The notes beneath the pieces were generated by a model. That model had not been told where the DNA came from, made no database searches, and saw only the letters and a program-made list of their open reading frames with translations. This document shows, piece by piece, positions 17,056-21,426 of a DNA stretch of 21,426 nucleotides. The position numbers and the translations under genes were made by a program. Source of the stretch: an uncultured Collinsella sp. (lineage in GTDB: Bacteria > Actinomycetota > Coriobacteriia > Coriobacteriales > Coriobacteriaceae); assembly GCA_937995345.1 (NCBI GenBank), contig CALKKS010000029.1, forward strand, positions 1 through 21,426, read 5' to 3'. Position 1 is the stretch's first letter; the number at the start of each line of letters is the position of its first letter.

Positions 17056-17539
17056 CCTGCGCATTGGCCACGGCTACGACGTTCACCGTTTGGTGGAGGG
17101 GCGTCGATGTATCATCGGCGGGGTCGACATTCCCTACGAGCGCGGCCTGCTGGGCCACTCGGATGCCGATGTGCTCGCGCACGCCTTGGCCGACGCCATT
17201 CTGGGCGCCTGCCGCGGGGGAGACATCGGCAAGCTATTCCCCGACACCGATCCCGCCTACGAGGGTGCTGATTCGATGGTGCTGCTCGCTCGCGTGATGG
17301 ACTATGCGCGCGAGCTGGGCTTTGAGTTTGTCGATGCCGATTGCACCATTGCCTGTCAGCAACCCAAGATCACTCCGCACCGCGATGCCATGCGCGCCAA
17401 CCTTGCCCATGCCCTGGGCGTTGACGTCGAAAACGTGGGCGTCGCCGCCACCACGACCGAAAAGCTCGGTTGGGAAGGCCAGGGCGAGGGAATTGGCGCC
17501 TGGGCCGTCTGCCTGCTACAGAAAACCGTTAAGGAGTAA
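17045..17539 (+). CDS. ispF: 2-C-methyl-D-erythritol 2,4-cyclodiphosphate synthase IspF
   Basis: This 164-residue enzyme cyclises CDP-methylerythritol phosphate with loss of CMP, two steps after IspD. Zinc ligands are visible as D12 and H14 in GHGYDVHRL and H46 in HSDADVLAHALADA. GDIGKLFPDTDP, ADCTIACQQPKI and the CTP-pocket TTTEKLGWEGQGEGI are all conserved. The ATG at 17045 lies inside the ispD end and follows GAGGGAGAGG; a frame-internal ATG at 17012 would add 11 non-family residues. It is a separate protein, not the IspDF fusion found in some bacteria, and cysS follows after three bases. Confidence 0.96.
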   Translation: MFSNLRIGHGYDVHRLVEGRRCIIGGVDIPYERGLLGHSDADVLAHALADAILGACRGGDIGKLFPDTDPAYEGADSMVLLARVMDYARELGFEFVDADCTIACQQPKITPHRDAMRANLAHALGVDVENVGVAATTTEKLGWEGQGEGIGAWAVCLLQKTVKE

Positions 17540-17542
17540 CGA

Positions 17543-19009
17543 ATGCGTATCTACAACAGCGCTACCCATAAAAAGGAAGAGTTCCAGCCCATCGAGTCCG
17601 GCAAGGTCCGCATGTACGTGTGCGGCCCCACGGTCTACGACAACATCCACATCGGCAATGCCCGCACGTTCATCAGCTTTGACGTGATTCGTCGCTGGCT
17701 CATCGCGAGCGGCTACGAGGTCACGTTCGCCCAGAACCTCACCGATGTCGATGACAAGATCATCAAGCGCGCCAACGAGCAGGGCCGTACGGCTGCCGAG
17801 GTCGCGACGGAGTTCTCCGACAAGTTCATCGGCGTCATGCGCGCCGCCAACGTGCTCGATCCCGATGTGCGTCCCCGCGCCACCAAGGAGATCGGCCCCA
17901 TGATCGCTATGATCAAGACGCTTATCGAGCAGGGCCATGCCTACGCCGCCGATAACGGCGACGTGTACTTTGCCGTGCGTAGCGATCCCAACTATGGCCA
18001 GGTCTCGGGCCGCAACATCGATGACCTTATGGTGGGTGCGCGCATCGAGGAGAACGAGGACAAGAACGACCCGCTCGACTTTGCCCTGTGGAAGGCCGCC
18101 AAGCCCGGCGAGCCCAGCTGGCCGAGCCCCTGGGGCGAGGGCCGTCCCGGTTGGCACACCGAGTGTGCCGCCATGGTGCACCGCTACCTGGGCACCCCGA
18201 TTGACATTCACGGCGGCGGCTCCGACCTTGCCTTCCCGCATCACGAGAACGAGTGCGCCCAGGCTACCTGCGCCTGGCACCAGGGCTTCTCCAACACCTG
18301 GATGCACACGGGCATGCTGCTGGTCGACGGCGAGAAGATGTCCAAGTCGCTCGGAAACTTCTTTACGCTGGCCGAGGTGCTCGAACAGCACTCTGCCGCG
18401 GCCCTGCGCCTGCTGATGCTGCAGACGAGCTATCGCTCGCCGCTTGACTTCTCCTGGGAGCGCCTGGATGGTGCCGAGAACTCGCTCACACGCATTGCCG
18501 GTACGGTCGAGAACCTGCGCTGGGCCGCGAACCATGCGACGGCCGATGCCGATGAGGCAGCATCCGAGGCGTTTGCCGCCAAGGCCGCCGAGACCCGTGC
18601 CACCTTTAAGGAGTGCATGGACGACGACTTTAACACCGCCGGTGCCATGGGCGCTGTCTTTGGCTTTGTGACCGAGTGCAACCAGTACCTGGAGCAGGCG
18701 GGCGATGCTGCCGACAAGGCCGCCGCGCTTGCTGCCGCCGATACGCTGGTTGAGCTGCTCGACACATTTGGCGTCGAGCTTCCCGAGCCCAAGGTCGAGC
18801 TGCCGCTGGGCCTGCTGGGCGTTGCCGCCGGTTTGGTTGCCTACACGGGTGACGACGTGGACGAGGCCGCTGCCAAGATTCTCGAGGCTCGCGCCGAGGC
18901 CCGTGCCGCCAAGAACTGGGATCTGGCGGATGCCATCCGCGATCAGCTCAAGGACCTGGGCCTGACGATTGAGGACACTGCCGCGGGCACTCGTATTAAG
19001 ACTCTCTAA
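17543..19009 (+). CDS. cysS: Cysteinyl-tRNA synthetase
   Basis: This 488-residue class I synthetase charges tRNA-Cys. MYVCGPTVYDNIHIGNAR holds the zinc-ligand C27 and the HIGH-type motif HIGN (36-39). WHTECAAM and GSDLAFPHHENECAQ supply the other zinc-site residues, and EKMSKSLGNF carries KMSKS at 265-269. The C-terminal DALR-type helical domain is Ala/Glu-rich and ends near residue 488. AAGGAG precedes the ATG, three bases after the ispF stop. The neighbours disA, ispD and ispF upstream and rlmB downstream match the Bacillus order, minus gltX and cysE. Confidence 0.97.
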   Translation: MRIYNSATHKKEEFQPIESGKVRMYVCGPTVYDNIHIGNARTFISFDVIRRWLIASGYEVTFAQNLTDVDDKIIKRANEQGRTAAEVATEFSDKFIGVMRAANVLDPDVRPRATKEIGPMIAMIKTLIEQGHAYAADNGDVYFAVRSDPNYGQVSGRNIDDLMVGARIEENEDKNDPLDFALWKAAKPGEPSWPSPWGEGRPGWHTECAAMVHRYLGTPIDIHGGGSDLAFPHHENECAQATCAWHQGFSNTWMHTGMLLVDGEKMSKSLGNFFTLAEVLEQHSAAALRLLMLQTSYRSPLDFSWERLDGAENSLTRIAGTVENLRWAANHATADADEAASEAFAAKAAETRATFKECMDDDFNTAGAMGAVFGFVTECNQYLEQAGDAADKAAALAAADTLVELLDTFGVELPEPKVELPLGLLGVAAGLVAYTGDDVDEAAAKILEARAEARAAKNWDLADAIRDQLKDLGLTIEDTAAGTRIKTL

Positions 19010-19031
19010 TCCCTGCGTGTTTCCCAAGCAC

Positions 19032-19134
19032 CCGACCGCCCGAGCCACGGCACCTTGCCTTTCAATCGTCGGGCATGACCTCAAGGTCTATGCCCTCCTC
19101 TTTCAAGGCAATCTGCCGCACCTCGGGCGGTCGG
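19032..19134 (+). repeat. Long symmetric hairpin between cysS and rlmB
   Basis: The outer arms CCGACCGCCCGAG (19032-19044) and CTCGGGCGGTCGG (19122-19134) pair perfectly. Inside are CGGCA/TGCCG, TTGCCTT/AAGGCAA, GGGCAT/ATGCCC and GACC/GGTC around a TCAA loop, separated by equal-sized internal loops of 3, 2 and 9 bases and one bulged T. The following sequence is only moderately T-rich (GGTCTATTTGTTTCGTTT), so it may be a terminator, a processing site or a mutated inverted duplication. Confidence 0.75.
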
Positions 19135-19176
19135 TCTATTTGTTTCGTTTGATAGTCGTATTTAGGAGGTCGTTTT

Positions 19177-20091
19177 ATGGCCGACAATCGCAAGCGTGCA
19201 CCGCGTGGAGGCAAGCAGACTGCTTCTGGCTCGCGTCCGATTCGCCGCAACGACCGCGCTGCCACTCCCAAGGGCCAGCGCGAGCGATCACAGGCTGTTC
19301 GCCCGCAGCGCGAGCGTAGCCGCGATAACGTCCAGGTTCCCAAGGGCGAGTTTATCGAAGGTCGCCGTGCCGCCGCCGAGGCGCTGCGTACCGGCTTTCC
19401 CGTCAAGTGCGCGCTCATCGCCGAGGGCGGGGAGCGCGATGCCGCCCTGTCTCGTCTGATCGATGACCTCAACGCCGCGGGCGTCCGCATTAAGTATGTG
19501 CCGCGCGCGCAGCTCGATGCGCTGTCGAGCCATGGCGCTCACCAGGGCATCGCGCTCGAGGTGGGTAATTTCCCCTATGCCGATGTCGCCGATATCCTCG
19601 ATCGCGCGGGTGACGGACCGGCGCTCGTCGTCGTGCTCGACCATGTGACCGACGATGGCAACTTTGGTGCGATCGTGCGCTCCGCCGAGGTCGTGGGCGC
19701 GGCGGGCGTCATCATTGCCAACAAGCGCGCCGCCGGTGTGACCGTGGGCAGCTACAAGACTTCAGCCGGCGCCGTCATGCATCTGCCCATCGCACAGGTT
19801 CCCAACATCGCTCGAGCGCTCGACGACCTCAAGGCCGCCGGCTTTTGGGTGGGCGGTGCTTCCGAGCACGCCGAGGGCAGCTGCTGGGATGCTCCCTTCG
19901 AGGGCCGCGTTGCGCTCGTCATGGGCTCCGAGGGCGACGGCATCTCGCGCCTGGTGCTTGAGAAATGCGACTTTTTGACCAAGCTTCCCCAGCGCGGCAT
20001 GACCGAGAGTCTCAATGTTGCCCAGGCGACCACCGCGCTGTGCTTTGAGTGGCTGCGCCGCAATGCCGGCGAGCTCATGGGGGAGGAGTAG
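19177..20091 (+). CDS. rlmB: 23S rRNA 2'-O-methyltransferase RlmB (TrmH/SpoU family)
   Basis: This 304-residue SPOUT methyltransferase is expected to methylate G2251-type ribose in 23S rRNA using S-adenosylmethionine. Residues 1-55 form a very basic, probably disordered extension. The RNA-binding substrate domain covers about 56-135, beginning EFIEGRRAAAEAL. The knotted catalytic domain has motif 1 VLDHVTDDGNFGAIVRSAE (N162, R168), motif 2 LVMGSEGDGIS (248-257) and motif 3 MTESLNVAQAT (275-285). AGGAGGT precedes the ATG. The yacP-type gene begins four bases after the stop. The exact target nucleotide is inferred from the family; TrmH of tRNA is less likely because of the N-terminal substrate domain. 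Confidence 0.92.
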   Translation: MADNRKRAPRGGKQTASGSRPIRRNDRAATPKGQRERSQAVRPQRERSRDNVQVPKGEFIEGRRAAAEALRTGFPVKCALIAEGGERDAALSRLIDDLNAAGVRIKYVPRAQLDALSSHGAHQGIALEVGNFPYADVADILDRAGDGPALVVVLDHVTDDGNFGAIVRSAEVVGAAGVIIANKRAAGVTVGSYKTSAGAVMHLPIAQVPNIARALDDLKAAGFWVGGASEHAEGSCWDAPFEGRVALVMGSEGDGISRLVLEKCDFLTKLPQRGMTESLNVAQATTALCFEWLRRNAGELMGEE

Positions 20092-20094
20092 CGC

Positions 20095-20772
20095 ATGTCC
20101 AAGAAGAACCGCGCCAAGTCCAAGGCCAAGCGCTTTGGCGAGGGCTCGGCCAAGCCGATTGTTTCGGCCGCGACCTATGGCGTGGGCGGCAATGCGTTTG
20201 CGCAGGCCATCGCCGATCCGGTCTCGACGGTGCACTCCAATAAGCCTGAGCTTTTGGTGGTCGACGGCTACAACGTGATCCACTGCACGCCGCGCTACGA
20301 AAAGCTCGTCTACGACCATTCCGACGATCCGTATTCCAGCGACGTCCACGACATGGCTCGTACTGCGCTCATCAACGACGTCGCCGCCTTTGCCCAGGGC
20401 CGCTACGAGGCCGTGATCGTGTTCGACGGCGCGGGCAATATCTCCAGCGAGCGCCCCAACCTGCCGGCCCGTGGCGTGCGTATCGAGTTTTCGCCGACGG
20501 GCGTCTCCGCCGATACCGTGGTACAGAAGCTCTGCATCGAGGCGCGCGAGGAAGGCCGCGCGTGCTCCGTGGTGTCGAGCGACGGCACGATCCAGGCCGT
20601 CGTCATGGGCAAGGGCGTCACGCGCATCTCGAGCCGTATGCTGGTGGACGAGATCAAACAGATCGATAACGACGTTCACGAGGCAGAGGAAGCTCCGCAG
20701 ATCAAGATGACTCTGGGCAGCCGCCTGAGTCCCGATGCCCTGGCCAAGCTCAAGGCCCTGCGCGGGAGGTAG
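20095..20772 (+). CDS. NYN-domain RNA-binding protein / putative endoribonuclease (YacP family)
   Basis: This 225-residue PIN-like protein belongs to the YacP (Rae1) family; the B. subtilis member cleaves mRNA at the ribosome. After a basic N-terminus, the NYN domain begins at LLVVDGYNVIH (D57). The further acidic metal-binding positions are D111 in VIVFDGAGN, D140 in GVSADTVVQKL and D163 in SVVSSDGTIQ, so the active site looks complete. The N-terminal 50 residues are longer than in YacP. It is translated from an ATG four bases after rlmB and shares its operon, as rlmB-yacP do in Bacillus. No convincing terminator follows, only a tRNA remnant and palindromes. Confidence 0.88.
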   Translation: MSKKNRAKSKAKRFGEGSAKPIVSAATYGVGGNAFAQAIADPVSTVHSNKPELLVVDGYNVIHCTPRYEKLVYDHSDDPYSSDVHDMARTALINDVAAFAQGRYEAVIVFDGAGNISSERPNLPARGVRIEFSPTGVSADTVVQKLCIEAREEGRACSVVSSDGTIQAVVMGKGVTRISSRMLVDEIKQIDNDVHEAEEAPQIKMTLGSRLSPDALAKLKALRGR

Positions 20773-20812
20773 GTAAACCTTCTATGGGGAGTTGCTTTCT
20801 CGATTGACCAGC

Positions 20813-20842
20813 CAACTGGTTTGTAATCAGTGGGTTGCAGGT
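20813..20842 (+). pseudogene. Remnant of a tRNA-Thr gene
   Basis: Thirty bases from the anticodon arm into the T-arm match the intact tRNA-Thr downstream (21021-21050) with a single G/A change. The anticodon loop TTTGTAA is preserved, but the acceptor stem, D-arm and the rest of the T-arm are missing, so it cannot make a tRNA. It looks like an integration scar or partial duplication. Confidence 0.85.
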
Positions 20843-20848
20843 CGGTCT

Positions 20849-20913
20849 CGCCAAAACGAATAGTTTTTTGTTTTGGCGAACAGATAAAACTATTCGTTCT
20901 GACGAATAGTTTT
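20849..20913. repeat. Cluster of ACGAATAGTTTT palindromes
   Basis: Three copies of ACGAATAGTTTT occur: direct at 20856-20867 and 20902-20913, and inverted at 20886-20897. The last two form a perfect 12-bp hairpin with a TCTG loop. An overlapping repeat CGCCAAAAC/GTTTTGGCG joins 20849-20857 to 20870-20878. The 225-base gap between yacP and tRNA-Thr holds nothing else apart from the tRNA remnant. Confidence 0.8.
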
Positions 20914-20997
20914 GAGATGTGGTCGGTCGAAGGGTCTGTTGCGCCCCGTCCGTAATTCCTTTATTCTTAACTGGCTTCGCGCGAAAGCGCCAAGTGT

Positions 20998-21072
20998 GCC
21001 AGTGTGGCGCAACGGTAGCGCAACTGATTTGTAATCAGTGGGTTGCAGGTTCGATTCCTGTCACTGGCTCCA
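20998..21072 (+). tRNA. tRNA-Thr (anticodon TGT)
   Basis: This is a complete 75-nt tRNA with encoded CCA. GCCAGTG (20998-21004) pairs with CACTGGC (21062-21068), discriminator T. The anticodon stem encloses TTTGTAA, giving TGT, which reads ACA threonine codons. The T-arm GCAGGTTCGATTCCTGT is standard. A terminator follows, and a 30-bp partial copy lies 185 bases upstream. Confidence 0.97.
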
Positions 21073-21081
21073 TGAGAGTTT

Positions 21082-21122
21082 CGGGCTCTGTTCCCCTGTG
21101 GGACAGAGCCCGTTTCTTTTTT
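21082..21122 (+). terminator. Rho-independent terminator of tRNA-Thr
   Basis: CGGGCTCTGTTCC pairs with GGGACAGAGCCCG (13 bp with one G-U) around a 5-base loop, followed by TTTCTTTTTT. It starts ten bases after the tRNA CCA end. Confidence 0.93.
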
Positions 21123-21274
21123 GTCGATAAGTCAGCGGGTTTGGCACCAACCATGCTTCAGGTTTGTCTCGATCTGTAACACGGGCGGGCTGAAAACCCT
21201 CCTTATAGTTAAAGATCGAGATGAAAACGGTGAACCCCCTGGTCTGCTTGATCGAGCGAGGATTTTCGGACGAA

Positions 21275-21369
21275 CGAGCGTGGATAATCTCCCGCTTAGT
21301 GAATGAGCGTGGATAATCTGCCACTTTGGCCTTGGGGGCACGCCAAAAGTGGGAGATTATCCACGCTCG
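21275..21369. repeat. Inverted-repeat element with GAGCGTGGATAATCT arms
   Basis: Two direct left arms (21275-21293 and 21305-21330) can each pair with one right arm (21342-21369). The first matches over 19 bp without error but spans a larger loop; the second gives about 25 bp with one mismatch and one bulge around an 11-base loop. The two-left, one-right layout mirrors the one-left, two-right layout at 3465-3543. Confidence 0.8.
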
Positions 21370-21394
21370 ATGGTAGCGCGCAGAGATGTGGTGT

Positions 21395-21420
21395 AAGAGG
21401 CGGGGCATGCCCCGCCTCTT
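21395..21420. terminator. 26-bp perfect palindrome, possible bidirectional terminator
   Basis: AAGAGGCGGGGCA and its exact complement meet with no spacer. On the plus strand it is followed by CCCTTT at the window end. It could end transcripts arriving from either side, but the T-tract is weak and the right-hand context is missing. Confidence 0.45.
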
Positions 21421-21426
21421 CCCTTT

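Larger units (their letters stand above)
21123..21426. other. Non-coding stretch at the right edge
   Basis: No gene is supported in the last 304 bases. They contain about 150 bases without recognisable signals, then the GAGCGTGGATAATCT inverted-repeat element and a 26-bp palindrome next to the window end. Confidence 0.6.

Noticed and set aside
17516..19084. 522-codon open frame antisense to cysS
   Set aside because: Same GC-bias shadow effect; cysS on the plus strand has all class I motifs and a good start.
19062..19176. Minus-strand tail reading IALKEEGIDLEVMPDD before a stop
   Set aside because: It looks protein-like but has no start codon or ribosome binding site near it and coincides with one arm of the long hairpin; further upstream it is only the shadow of rlmB.

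Overview
The window is most likely chromosomal DNA from a high-GC Gram-positive bacterium of the Coriobacteriia, probably Collinsella-like. This is inferred from GC-rich codon use, protein sequence style, Actinobacteria-type Gly/Ala-rich proteins and a Bacillus-like housekeeping gene order; it was not confirmed by a database search. Most of the window is a dense run of housekeeping genes. Two accessory patches and several families of palindromic repeats interrupt it.

Left part (1-3300): tRNA-Pro(CGG) with a terminator, tatA, greA and lysS, all on the plus strand and each followed by a hairpin terminator. LysS is unusual because it ends in a MetRS-type tRNA-binding domain. From 3300 to 6300 there is a ThrE-type amino acid exporter, bounded on both sides by copies of the same 65-bp inverted repeat plus other REP-like palindromes, and then a small four-helix DUF2798 membrane protein. 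clpC (6412-9054) and pepD (9380-10837) follow.

The accessory patch (10965-14300) is on the minus strand. It contains a HipBA-type toxin-antitoxin pair and a DUF4143-type AAA ATPase. The ATPase unit lies between two identical 37-bp terminators and has four regularly spaced ATTCGTTTT-type repeats in front of it. hipBA has a perfect 17-bp inverted repeat in its promoter region, and its half-site resembles the core of those terminators. Next, also on the minus strand, is mntP (manganese efflux) behind a recognisable yybP-ykoY manganese riboswitch with its own terminator.

Right part (15260-20772): disA, ispD, ispF, cysS, rlmB and a yacP-type NYN nuclease on the plus strand. The first four are packed with overlaps or gaps of a few bases. 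The order lysS, clpC, disA, ispD, ispF, cysS, rlmB, yacP matches the Bacillus subtilis order, with radA, gltX, cysE and mrnC missing and the accessory genes inserted between clpC and disA. A long symmetric hairpin fills the cysS-rlmB gap. The window ends with a 30-bp remnant of a tRNA-Thr gene, a cluster of ACGAATAGTTTT palindromes, the intact tRNA-Thr(TGT) and another long inverted-repeat element.

Functionally the core covers translation (two aminoacyl-tRNA synthetases, rRNA methylation, tRNAs), transcript elongation, proteolysis, c-di-AMP signalling, MEP isoprenoid synthesis and metal or amino acid export. No complete new multi-gene system is evident. The best candidates for something undescribed are the terminator-bounded ATPase cassette with its iterated motif (the same ACGAAT core recurs beside the tRNA-Thr scar) and the palindromic elements around thrE.
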